Positions 1 through 7,422 of a DNA stretch of 15,853 bases are shown here, one piece after another (position 1 is the stretch's first letter; every line of letters begins with the position of its first letter). The DNA is from JAWOGN01 sp046496815. GTDB lineage: Bacteria > Desulfobacterota > DSM-4660 > Desulfatiglandales > Desulfatiglandaceae. A model generated the notes under the pieces. That model ran no database searches. It saw nothing but the letters and a program-made list of their open reading frames with translations, and had not been told where the DNA came from. The position numbers were made by a program, and so were the translations under genes. The stretch lies in assembly GCA_046496815.1 (NCBI GenBank), contig JAWOGN010000072.1, forward strand, positions 1 through 15,853. The letters run 5' to 3'.

Positions 1-1
1 T

Positions 2-319
2 TCGATCGGCGCGGCAGTGGCCCTGCTCCTTGGAAGCATCCTCTTGCTTGTAACTCTCGCGGGCGCGGAGGGAGAGTACGGCTTCCCCACCCATTACCCT
101 CCTGGTTTCGACGGACAGGGACGTATTGACAGGATTGCGGTGGAAGAGGTTGTGATCGATGATATTTTTTGGAAGTTCTCACCGGATGTGAAATACCACA
201 CCAAAGCCACCGAAAATGCCTCCCGGGCGTGGTTCAAGGTTGGAAGCCGGGCCGGATTTGTGAAAGATGCCGGCAATCGTATTTCGGCTTTATACCTGAT
301 TGAAAAGCCAAAGCCCTAG
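2..319 (+). CDS. Small exported protein of unknown function, 5' end outside the window
   Basis: The reading frame is open to the left edge and ends at TAG 317-319. The visible N-terminus is a hydrophobic stretch ending in LAGAEG, which looks like the core and cleavage region of a signal peptide. An in-frame GTG at 17 exists, but starting there would give a signal peptide with no basic n-region and no Shine-Dalgarno would fit in the window, so the true start is probably upstream. The mature part is about 80 residues with mixed polar and aromatic content (for example DDIFWKFSPDV) and no motif I recognise. It is probably secreted to the periplasm. A strong terminator lies about 50 bp after the stop, so this is the last gene of its unit. 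I do not recognise the family. Confidence 0.6.
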   Translation, partial: SIGAAVALLLGSILLLVTLAGAEGEYGFPTHYPPGFDGQGRIDRIAVEEVVIDDIFWKFSPDVKYHTKATENASRAWFKVGSRAGFVKDAGNRISALYLIEKPKP

Positions 320-366
320 CGGTCATGATGGCTGAATTCATGCCGAAAGGCCTGATCAGATAATCC

Positions 367-404
367 GGGGCCTGGGTGAAGCGTTGCCCGGGCCTCTGTT
401 TTTT
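367..404 (+). terminator. Rho-independent terminator
   Basis: An 11-bp GC-rich stem (367-377 with 386-396, including three G-U pairs) encloses an 8-nt loop and is followed by a T-rich run ending at 404. It lies about 50 bp downstream of the exported-protein stop and about 30 bp before the end of the oppositely oriented primase-helicase gene. It fits termination of the rightward unit. Confidence 0.85.
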
Positions 405-434
405 GGCATCGACGCCATTGAGCCGATGTGAAGA

Positions 435-2207
435 CTATTCTTCTCTGAACCCCCAGAAAGGGTATTCAAGCGCATAGGAGGCAATCTTGCCGGGGCTGTT
501 CTCCCGGCTTGCGACCATCCATAAGGTGGTTTTTCTCTCTTTTGTGGAAATGGGATCCAAAAGGTCCCAATCCGGGAGAAGAATCATCGCGTTATCGGCG
601 CTGTATTCGATGTCGCCTGATTCCTTAAATGAACCCAGGTCCGGCTTTTCACTGTAGCGCCCTCCTTCCCCCCGGGATAGTTCAGAAACCACGAGGAAGG
701 ACACGTTCTGTTCATCCCGAATGGCCTCCATGTGACGCAGCCAGGCATCGATACCGGTCCGACGTTCCGTAAGATTCTTGAAAGGGAGCTTGTGGAGGCT
801 GTCAAGGACCACAAGGGCTGAATCCATTCGTGTTTCGTGCTGAAGAAAATCAATTTGCCGTCTCATGATGTCAGGGTTCAATTTCCGGTCTGTAACCACA
901 CGGAAATAACGGAGCATGTCCTTCAATCGCGTGTAGCCCGCCTGATGCCTTGCCAGTGCGTCCCCTTTCAGATCTCTCATCCGAATCTCTTTTTCTGAGA
1001 GTCGACTGAGACGGCAGAGGGTCCGCAAGTAGATCTTGCGGCGGCCGTTCTCAAAGTCATAGTAGATGACCGGGTTTTTCCGTGTGGCCACATCCGATGA
1101 AATCTGCATGAAGAAACAGGATTTTCCCGCCTTCGGCGGGCCGCCCATGATATTGATACCCCGAATTCCGTCCAGGGCATGGTCCATTTTATCAAAGCCG
1201 GAAGTGAACCCCAGAAGTTCCTTGCCTTTTTCCCGTTCAATAAGCTCGAAGATGCTATGGTATTCCTTCTCCAGTGAAGAAAAGGGGGAGAATGATTTGG
1301 AGGCCTGTATCATGGAGGAGACGGCTCGCCTGAATTGGTCTCCCTTTTCCCGGGCGAGATCACAGAGGCCGTACCCTCGTTTGATGTGTGATGGCCATTT
1401 GAGAATTCTTGCCTTAAATCCCAGCCGCGCGGCCAAAGAGCGCGCCGCGATCCGGACTTCAGGCGAGTTCGTCATTGCCAAAAAAACATGTTTTACAAAC
1501 GCAAGGCTTTCCGGGGTCAAGGTTTCCATGTCAGAAGCTGTCGGAACCGCAATCCCGGGATAGCCAAGCTCCTTCAGGGGCAGGAGATTGTGCTCGCCGT
1601 CCGTAACAAAAAGTGCGCCACCCTCACATCGATCGATGTCTTGCACGTTGAAAATTCGAAACGGCTCGGCGAAAAACGTTTCATCCCCATGCCAAAAACT
1701 GTCCTCAGTACGATCCGGCAAGACACATCGGGCGGCATAGCAATTTCCGTCCTCCAAAAAGTAGGGATAGACAAGGTATCGGCCGTTATACCCGATTTTC
1801 ATTTCATCGACCACCGCCCTCGATACCCCGAAACGATTGAAATGGGCGTACTGATCTTCGGTCATGAAAGATACGAATTTTTTGATTTCAGCACTTAGAT
1901 TCCTGGCAGGGTAGGCGATATCGCGAACCGCACGTTCCAAATCCGGATCGTATCCAGGGATTTCTTTGGGTTCGATGCCCATAATTTTTCCGAAATACGC
2001 ATGATATCCACCGGGCACGCACCGGTTTGAGCATCTGAAATACCCGAAAAAACGGCTTTCAGGATTAATATAGACGGCCATGGTTCCGGGTTTACCTTTT
2101 GGGTTGGACGAACAGATCGGGCACGGTGCCTTGAGGAAGTTTCCTTCCACGGTCGCCTCTTGGACCTGTTTGAGATAGAATTTTTTAATCGCTTCAGTCA
2201 GATCCAT
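435..2207 (-). CDS. T7 gp4/Twinkle-like primase-helicase with zinc ribbon, degenerate TOPRIM and DnaB-type helicase
   Basis: Residue numbers count from an upstream ATG at 2216. That ATG directly abuts GGAG, so the ATG at 2207 (residue 4, 9-nt spacer) is the better start. Near the N-terminus is a zinc ribbon with C32/C35 and C62/C66. Next is a TOPRIM-like region around TDGEHN (205-210), where the family has EGExD, and TNS (249-251), where it has DxD. The C-terminal part is a RecA/DnaB-type helicase: Walker A GGPPKAGKS at 358-366 (Lys365), Walker B aspartate D472 in VVLDS, a SELSRG motif like DnaB SQLNR, a SFKESGDIE segment like DnaB SDLRESGAIE, and a putative arginine finger R571. The architecture predicts a hexameric ssDNA helicase, with primase activity doubtful. 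It is a lone gene without phage neighbours, so its role in the cell is unknown; origin from an old integrated element is possible. Confidence 0.85.
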   Translation of the reverse strand: MDLTEAIKKFYLKQVQEATVEGNFLKAPCPICSSNPKGKPGTMAVYINPESRFFGYFRCSNRCVPGGYHAYFGKIMGIEPKEIPGYDPDLERAVRDIAYPARNLSAEIKKFVSFMTEDQYAHFNRFGVSRAVVDEMKIGYNGRYLVYPYFLEDGNCYAARCVLPDRTEDSFWHGDETFFAEPFRIFNVQDIDRCEGGALFVTDGEHNLLPLKELGYPGIAVPTASDMETLTPESLAFVKHVFLAMTNSPEVRIAARSLAARLGFKARILKWPSHIKRGYGLCDLAREKGDQFRRAVSSMIQASKSFSPFSSLEKEYHSIFELIEREKGKELLGFTSGFDKMDHALDGIRGINIMGGPPKAGKSCFFMQISSDVATRKNPVIYYDFENGRRKIYLRTLCRLSRLSEKEIRMRDLKGDALARHQAGYTRLKDMLRYFRVVTDRKLNPDIMRRQIDFLQHETRMDSALVVLDSLHKLPFKNLTERRTGIDAWLRHMEAIRDEQNVSFLVVSELSRGEGGRYSEKPDLGSFKESGDIEYSADNAMILLPDWDLLDPISTKERKTTLWMVASRENSPGKIASYALEYPFWGFREE

Positions 2208-2309
2208 AAAAAGCATCTCCTAAATTCATGGATTGCGCCACAGACTCATCGAGAAGTTCCATCTGCCAAGCAGAATACATATTTTATCCGATTACTTTCC
2301 ACCTATACC

Positions 2310-2349
2310 ACAGCGCTGTAAACAGATAAAACCCCGAAAGCAGGGGTTT
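2310..2349. other. Palindrome and short hairpin between the primase-helicase and secretion-ATPase genes
   Basis: A perfect 10-bp palindrome (ACAGCGCTGT, 2310-2319) is followed by a 7-bp hairpin (AAACCCC 2329-2335, loop 2336-2342, GGGGTTT 2343-2349). Read on the minus strand, the hairpin runs into TTTTATCTGTTT, so it could be a weak terminator or attenuator ahead of the primase-helicase gene. The palindrome could be an operator. Both assignments are only suggestive. Confidence 0.3.
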
Positions 2350-2372
2350 GACCGTGAATTCAAAAAAAGCCT

Positions 2373-2400
2373 TTGATCGCTGTTGTGATAGTGATAAAAT
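2373..2400 (+). promoter_or_regulatory. Candidate sigma70 promoter for the GspE-like ATPase-recN unit
   Basis: TTGATC at 2373-2378 and TAAAAT at 2395-2400 are separated by 16 bp. The -10 box matches the consensus at five of six positions and the -35 box at four. It lies about 110 bp before the ATG at 2510, in the divergent intergenic region. Confidence 0.4.
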
Positions 2401-2509
2401 AAAAACCCAAAGATTTGTTTGTTATGGGTCGTGATCGTTCTGACGCCTTTCGCCCCCCGGCGATGAGGCCGTGCGCATATTTTGATCACTCACATACGGG
2501 ACTGTTAAA

Positions 2510-4333
2510 ATGCCGAATAATTCGGGAGATGCGTTTTCCGCAAAAGCTGTTTGCAAGTCTCTTTTCAAGAAAAGGCTCATCTCGGTGGATCAAGGCCGGG
2601 AAATACTCCAAAAGCAGGATGGAATTCGCAGAAAACTTGAAAAGACCCAAGTCATCGGGCGAGGGACCCGGTCTTCGACGAGCCGGTTCAACAACCCCGT
2701 CACCATTGTTGATGTGATCGTATCCCTGGATCTGGAGCGAGCGGATGATCCCGCTCGACCCCTGGACGAAGAGATCATCTATCAGGTTCTGGCGCAAGAA
2801 TGGAATATTCCTTATAAGAAAATCGACCCCCTGCAGTTGGACCTCAATCTGGTGACCGATACCATCCCCCGTTCCTTTGCAATGAAACACCTCGTGCTTC
2901 CCATTGCGGTGGAGGATGGGTGTATGTCCGTTGCGACCCCCGATCCGTTCAATGTGGAAGCGATGGAAGACATTTCCCGGGTCTGCCATATGAAGGTAAA
3001 GCCCGTCGTCAGCACAAAGTCAGACATCGTCAAGCTGATGAACGAGTTTTTCGGCTTTAAGCGATCCATTGCGGCCGCGGAGAATCAATTTGCCGGACCA
3101 TCCGTGGACTTGGGCAACCTAGAGCAATATGTTCGGTTGAAGAGTGCGGACGAGCTTCCTTCGACTGATCAGCACATCGTCAATGCGGTAAATCATCTGC
3201 TGACATATGCGTTTGACCAAAGGGCGAGTGATGTCCATATTGAGCCCAAACGGGAAGTCAGCGTTGTGAGGATGCGTATCGACGGTGTTTTACATCCCGT
3301 CTATAGGCTTCCCAAGAACGTACATTCTGCTATTCTGAGCCGTATAAAGAATCTTTCCCGGTTGGATATGGCTGAAAAAAGGCGACCCCAAGACGGACGA
3401 ATCAAGACGGATAAAGGCGAAGCGGAAGCTGAGATAAGGGTGTCTACGATTCCGGTGGCTTTTGGGGAGAAGGTGGTCATGAGAATCATGGACCCGGATA
3501 TTCTGTTCCAGGACCATGAGGCCCTGGGATTTACTTCTGCAGATCTTATCCGCTATCAGCAGTTTATCAGCATGCCCCATGGGATCGTGCTGGTGTGCGG
3601 TCCTACCGGAAGTGGAAAATCTACGACACTTTATTCAACGCTTCGGTATCTTTCCTCTCCGGAAATCAACATCACCACCATCGAAGATCCCATAGAGATG
3701 GTGCACGAAGACTTCAACCAGATAGCGGTCCAACCGGTGCTCGGTGTGACTTTTGGCTCCATTTTGAGGAACATTCTTCGGCAGGACCCGGATATCATCA
3801 TGATCGGGGAGATGCGGGATCTTGAGACGGCGCAGAATGCAATTCAGGCCGCATTGACCGGTCACCTGGTGCTGTCTACTTTACATACCAATGACGCCCC
3901 ATCTGCGATCACACGGCTTCTCGACCTGGGTATCCCCGCTTTTCTGATTCAGTCTACCCTCATCGGCATTGTTTCCCAACGGCTGGCCCGAAAGATTTGT
4001 CCCCATTGTAAGGAATCTTTTGAGCTGGACAGCATTGAACTAAGCAACCTGGGGCTGAAATTATCGAAACCGGGGCCGGTCAAACTCTATCGGGGAAAAG
4101 GCTGCCTGAAGTGTCGGGGGACCGGATATCTGGGCAGGAATGGAATCTTTGAAGTACTCCCCATCACGGAATCCATCAAAAAGATAACGACCACTGAGAC
4201 GGACCTGGAAGTCCTTCGTGCCCAGGCCAAAAAAGAGGGAATGGCCACCCTGAGGGAAAACGCCACAAAAAAACTCCTGGGGGGAGAAACGACTTACGAA
4301 GAAGTTTTGAGAGTAACCTGGGAGCAAACCTGA
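2510..4333 (+). CDS. GspE/PilB-family secretion or pilus-assembly ATPase
   Basis: This 607-residue hexameric ATPase would power type II secretion or type IV pilus assembly from the cytoplasmic face of the inner membrane. An N-terminal MshEN/T2SSE-N-like region (about 85-190) precedes the motor. The motor has Walker A GPTGSGKST (364-372, Lys370), an aspartate box TIEDPIE, Walker B DPDIIMIGE (426-434, Glu434), and a histidine box with H452 and H459. A tetracysteine zinc motif, C497/C500 with C532/C535, is typical of GspE and PilB but not of PilT. All key residues are present. The gene is 6 bp upstream of recN and no gsp or pil genes are in the window, so the system it serves cannot be decided. 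Only a weak GGGA lies before the ATG. Confidence 0.9.
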   Translation: MPNNSGDAFSAKAVCKSLFKKRLISVDQGREILQKQDGIRRKLEKTQVIGRGTRSSTSRFNNPVTIVDVIVSLDLERADDPARPLDEEIIYQVLAQEWNIPYKKIDPLQLDLNLVTDTIPRSFAMKHLVLPIAVEDGCMSVATPDPFNVEAMEDISRVCHMKVKPVVSTKSDIVKLMNEFFGFKRSIAAAENQFAGPSVDLGNLEQYVRLKSADELPSTDQHIVNAVNHLLTYAFDQRASDVHIEPKREVSVVRMRIDGVLHPVYRLPKNVHSAILSRIKNLSRLDMAEKRRPQDGRIKTDKGEAEAEIRVSTIPVAFGEKVVMRIMDPDILFQDHEALGFTSADLIRYQQFISMPHGIVLVCGPTGSGKSTTLYSTLRYLSSPEINITTIEDPIEMVHEDFNQIAVQPVLGVTFGSILRNILRQDPDIIMIGEMRDLETAQNAIQAALTGHLVLSTLHTNDAPSAITRLLDLGIPAFLIQSTLIGIVSQRLARKICPHCKESFELDSIELSNLGLKLSKPGPVKLYRGKGCLKCRGTGYLGRNGIFEVLPITESIKKITTTETDLEVLRAQAKKEGMATLRENATKKLLGGETTYEEVLRVTWEQT

Positions 4334-4339
4334 TTCTCC

Positions 4340-6028
4340 ATGCTCGTTCATCTCAGCATTTCTAATTTTGCCATCATAAGGCACCTTGAGATTGATCTAA
4401 AACCAGGGCTCAACATTCTGTCAGGGGAGACAGGCGCTGGGAAGTCAATTATCATTAATGCCATGAATTTGATTCTGGGCGGAAGGGCATCTGCCGATCT
4501 TATCCGGAGTGGGTCCAAAGAAGCCAAAGTGGACGCCCTTTTCAGCTTTCCGGAAAATGAGATGCTGAGCCTTGTGTTAATGGATCTCGGGGTTCCCTTC
4601 GACGGGGAGCTTTTGATCAACAGGACTCTATTTCGCGAGGGGCGAAATAAGATTTTTATCAACGGGTCCATGGCAACGTTGCAGATGTTAAACCGTGTGG
4701 GCACCTTGTTGATCAGCATATCGGGCCAACATGAGCATCAGCTTCTCCTTAAGCAGGATAACCATCTGGTTCTATTGGACGATTTTGGGGGGCTTTCCGA
4801 TGAACGGCAAAAGCTTACTGAAGTATTCAACCAACACCAAACCGTGCGGGAGGAAATCAATGCCCTGGAGGATGTGATTGGGAGGATAGGGGAGAGACGG
4901 GATTTAACCGAATTTCAGATCCGGGAGATCGAAAGCGCCCAAATCGACCTGGGTGAAGATGATCGGTTGGCCGAGGAGAAGCGGCGACTGCAGCATGCGG
5001 TCGAGTTATTGGCGGTCGTTACGGAAGGGTATCAGGGTCTTTATGAAAGAAACGACTCGGCGCTTTCCTCCGTCTCTCAATGTCTTAAACGGGTGACGAA
5101 GGGTGCTGAAATAGACCCGGGTCTTGGTTTTATCAAAGAGGCGCTCGCTGAGATTGAGTTAAAGCTTGAAGACGCGGCGTTTGCCCTGAGGGACTATGAA
5201 AAGCAGATACACATGGACCCGCTCAGCCTGGAGCGGGTTGAAGATCGACTCGAAGTCCTGAACGGCATCAAACGTAAATACGGCCCGACGCTGGAAGATG
5301 TCTTACGGTACAGAAATAAACTCGCTTCCATGATTTACGACATGGGCGAGAAAAAGAATACGCTTGATCAGTTGCGCAAAAAGCAAGCGGAGTCGGAAGC
5401 GTTGCTATGCAAACGGGCGGGTGAGCTCTCCGAGAAACGGAAAGCCGCGGCGAAAGTGCTGGAGAGAGCCGTTGAAACGGAGCTTTTTGAGCTTCATATG
5501 GCGGAAACTCGATTCCATGTGCATTTTGGGGAGGCGGGTAAGTCGGTTGCGGAGCCGAGGGAGATCCATATCGATGCGGTGCATGACGATGGCATTGACC
5601 GGGTGGAATTTATGATTTCACCGAACATTGGAGAGGATTTGAAGCCTCTGGGTAGGATTGCCTCCGGCGGAGAACTCTCAAGAATTATGTTGGCGCTCAA
5701 AACGATTTTGGCGAGGCGAGCCTCAGTAGAGACCATTATTTTCGATGAAGTTGATTCTGGTATCAGTGGTGCAACCGCCGAGGTAATTGGAGAGAAACTT
5801 TCCTCTCTAGCCGAGTACCATCAAATCGTGTGCATCACGCACCTGCCTCAAATTGCAAGCCAAGGAGAAAACCATTTTCTGGTCAGGAAGGAGGTTGTGA
5901 AAGGGAGAACTCAAACCCGGATTTCAGGATTGGAACCCGAGGCGCGGGTTCAGGAAATTGCGCGCCTTTTGGGTGGAAAAGAGATCACCCTCCGAGCGGT
6001 GGCACACGCGAGGGAGATGCTTGGCTAA
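4340..6028 (+). CDS. recN: DNA repair protein RecN
   Basis: RecN is an SMC-like ATPase that acts at DNA double-strand breaks and supports RecA-dependent recombination. The N-terminus has the typical SISNFAII start and Walker A GETGAGKS (29-36). A long charged, glutamate/arginine/lysine-rich middle (about 150-380) fits the coiled coil. The C-terminal half carries the ABC signature ASGGELSR (441-448) and Walker B ending FDEVDSGI (D469, E470). At 562 residues it has the usual family length. The ATG lies 6 bp after the upstream ATPase stop with no good Shine-Dalgarno close by, which suggests translational coupling. The stop overlaps the end of the convergent lipoprotein gene by 4 bp. I saw no LexA box that I could support. 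Confidence 0.96.
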   Translation: MLVHLSISNFAIIRHLEIDLKPGLNILSGETGAGKSIIINAMNLILGGRASADLIRSGSKEAKVDALFSFPENEMLSLVLMDLGVPFDGELLINRTLFREGRNKIFINGSMATLQMLNRVGTLLISISGQHEHQLLLKQDNHLVLLDDFGGLSDERQKLTEVFNQHQTVREEINALEDVIGRIGERRDLTEFQIREIESAQIDLGEDDRLAEEKRRLQHAVELLAVVTEGYQGLYERNDSALSSVSQCLKRVTKGAEIDPGLGFIKEALAEIELKLEDAAFALRDYEKQIHMDPLSLERVEDRLEVLNGIKRKYGPTLEDVLRYRNKLASMIYDMGEKKNTLDQLRKKQAESEALLCKRAGELSEKRKAAAKVLERAVETELFELHMAETRFHVHFGEAGKSVAEPREIHIDAVHDDGIDRVEFMISPNIGEDLKPLGRIASGGELSRIMLALKTILARRASVETIIFDEVDSGISGATAEVIGEKLSSLAEYHQIVCITHLPQIASQGENHFLVRKEVVKGRTQTRISGLEPEARVQEIARLLGGKEITLRAVAHAREMLG

Positions 6029-6927
6029 TGCGTTGACTTCACAATTTGCCCCGCCAGGAGAGGCGTTTCAGCCAGCGATACAGCCAAAGAATGGTTCTCC
6101 ATGATCTGGGTTGCTCTGATTTCACCAATTTTTTCCCCCATGAGGGAAAGAGATTTTCCCGTTCCACAACGAATCGATTCTCCCAGCGCATAGACTGCGA
6201 AAACCTGACCCGGGTGAATCCCCACGTTTTTTCCCCCGTTAATTTTAACCGTGCCGTTTTCTACCGCTAAGATTTTTCCGGTCCAAGTCGCTTTTGTGAG
6301 ATTGTCGATGACCGCAGCAACTTGTCGTTTCAAGATGGGGAGTATTTTTGCCTGCAGTATTTGATCGATAATCTCATTTTCATCTCGACCTTGCAGTTCA
6401 TCAAATAAGAAGGACATTTCCTCGGATTCCATCTGCGTCATGTAAAGGCATCCGCTGGCCGTATCAAACACGTTTACCAACATGGAAAGTTCAACAATCG
6501 TTGACACGTCTCGAAACGGCCAAATTCCCCGCTTACCTGTGGTTACTTCCAAAGGATTCAGAATCCCGATGAGGATGGCATTCATTCCCGAATCCAAGGC
6601 CTTTTCGATGAGGTCGGGATTCGGGCGAATGCCGGATGCAATTGGCTCGGGCCCCTTCGGCAAACGAATACCCGGGGTATCCTGAAATACCACGTGTTGA
6701 GAAGATTTCTGCAGGAGTTCGACAAACATCGTGTGAACTTGAGCCGTTCTCGTCGGCCCCAGACCTGCCTGGTCGACCAGCGGGACAATCATTACCTGCT
6801 TCTTAATGCTGTCCTTGGCAGGGGTGATTTTCGTTACCACGGACTTTGTGGTGCTGCACCCGAAAATTGCCGCCAAAAGCAATAGTGACAAGGTAAAAAC
6901 TCGGCTGCGAAGCGCTGCGTTTTGCAT
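6025..6927 (-). CDS. Outer-envelope lipoprotein with CsgG/TolB-like and FlgT C-terminal-like regions
   Basis: The N-terminus has basic residues, a leucine-rich core and a lipobox IFGC with C24 as the lipidation site. After it, residues about 44-80 (MIVPLVDQ and following) resemble the N-terminal fold of CsgG/TolB/FlgT-type periplasmic proteins. The C-terminal segment, roughly 215-300 and beginning near TGKILAVENGTVKING, resembles the SH3-like FlgT C-terminal domain with its conserved G-x-N-x-G-x-x-x-G-x-x-F pattern. An envelope role, perhaps as an oligomeric outer-membrane assembly factor, is inferred. No curli or flagellar genes are nearby. AGGA lies 9 nt before the ATG and a promoter-like pair lies just upstream. 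The gene end overlaps recN by 4 bp. Confidence 0.75.
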   Translation of the reverse strand: MQNAALRSRVFTLSLLLLAAIFGCSTTKSVVTKITPAKDSIKKQVMIVPLVDQAGLGPTRTAQVHTMFVELLQKSSQHVVFQDTPGIRLPKGPEPIASGIRPNPDLIEKALDSGMNAILIGILNPLEVTTGKRGIWPFRDVSTIVELSMLVNVFDTASGCLYMTQMESEEMSFLFDELQGRDENEIIDQILQAKILPILKRQVAAVIDNLTKATWTGKILAVENGTVKINGGKNVGIHPGQVFAVYALGESIRCGTGKSLSLMGEKIGEIRATQIMENHSLAVSLAETPLLAGQIVKSTH

Positions 6928-6951
6928 GTTATCAATTCCTTAATTTATATA

Positions 6952-6980
6952 AATTTAGCAAATTTCCATTTATTTTACAA
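6952..6980 (-). promoter_or_regulatory. Candidate promoter of the lipoprotein gene
   Basis: On the minus strand TTGTAA (6975-6980) and TAAATT (6952-6957) are separated by 17 bp in an AT-rich stretch. Each box matches the sigma70 consensus at four positions. The -10 box is about 25 bp from the lipoprotein ATG. Confidence 0.4.
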
Positions 6981-7041
6981 GGAGTTCAGTCTGGAATGTC
7001 CGGAATCCATTTCGCGGATAGCGCCACGGGGGTTCTCGCTG

Positions 7042-7320
7042 TTAAAATACGATATCAAAAGAACTATACGCGTTCCGCCATTCCTCCGAGGTTTCCGTGA
7101 CTTGAGAGACCTGCGCCGCAGGAGGTCCGTGCCGACACCAGGCAACCAACTTCTTTATGCGGTCTTCAGGACCTTCGGCAACAAGTTCAACTCCCCCATC
7201 GCGCCGATTTTTCACCCAACCTGTGATGCCGAGTGCGACGGCTTCTCTGCGGGTGGAGTCTCGGAACCATACGCCTTGAACCCGGCCTTCAATGATAAGA
7301 TGAACGCGTACATTGCTCAT
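7042..7320 (-). CDS. acyP: Acylphosphatase
   Basis: Acylphosphatase hydrolyses carboxyl-phosphate bonds of small acyl phosphates such as acetyl phosphate or carbamoyl phosphate in the cytosol. The 92-residue protein has the family length and the signature GRVQGVWFR (12-20), with the phosphate-binding and catalytic pair R20 and N38 (GWVKN, 34-38) both present. A strong Shine-Dalgarno (GGAGGA) stands about 6 nt before the ATG. The gene is 102 bp downstream of the LigA-like gene on the same strand, so it may share its transcript, although the strong ribosome binding site also suits independent translation. Nothing in the protein is unusual. Confidence 0.95.
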   Translation of the reverse strand: MSNVRVHLIIEGRVQGVWFRDSTRREAVALGITGWVKNRRDGGVELVAEGPEDRIKKLVAWCRHGPPAAQVSQVTETSEEWRNAYSSFDIVF

Positions 7321-7422
7321 GGTGCTCCTCCGTCAGCCAAGTCCCATATTCCTTTCGGATTCGTCAGCCCCTGAGGTCTCTGAAATTTGGTTTCTTGTAT
7401 CACTTCAGCGTTTTGAAAATCC

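Noticed and set aside
1066..1563. 165-codon plus-strand frame
   Set aside because: It is antisense to the helicase part of the primase-helicase gene, whose motifs are clear.
2292..2489. 65-codon minus-strand frame in the divergent intergenic region
   Set aside because: It overlaps promoter-like elements and has an odd composition without a ribosome binding site.
2486..2989. 167-codon minus-strand frame
   Set aside because: It is antisense to the start of the GspE-like ATPase and shows no domain.
6922..7374. 150-codon plus-strand frame
   Set aside because: It lies over acyP on the opposite strand, has no Shine-Dalgarno or recognisable domain, and acyP has a complete signature.
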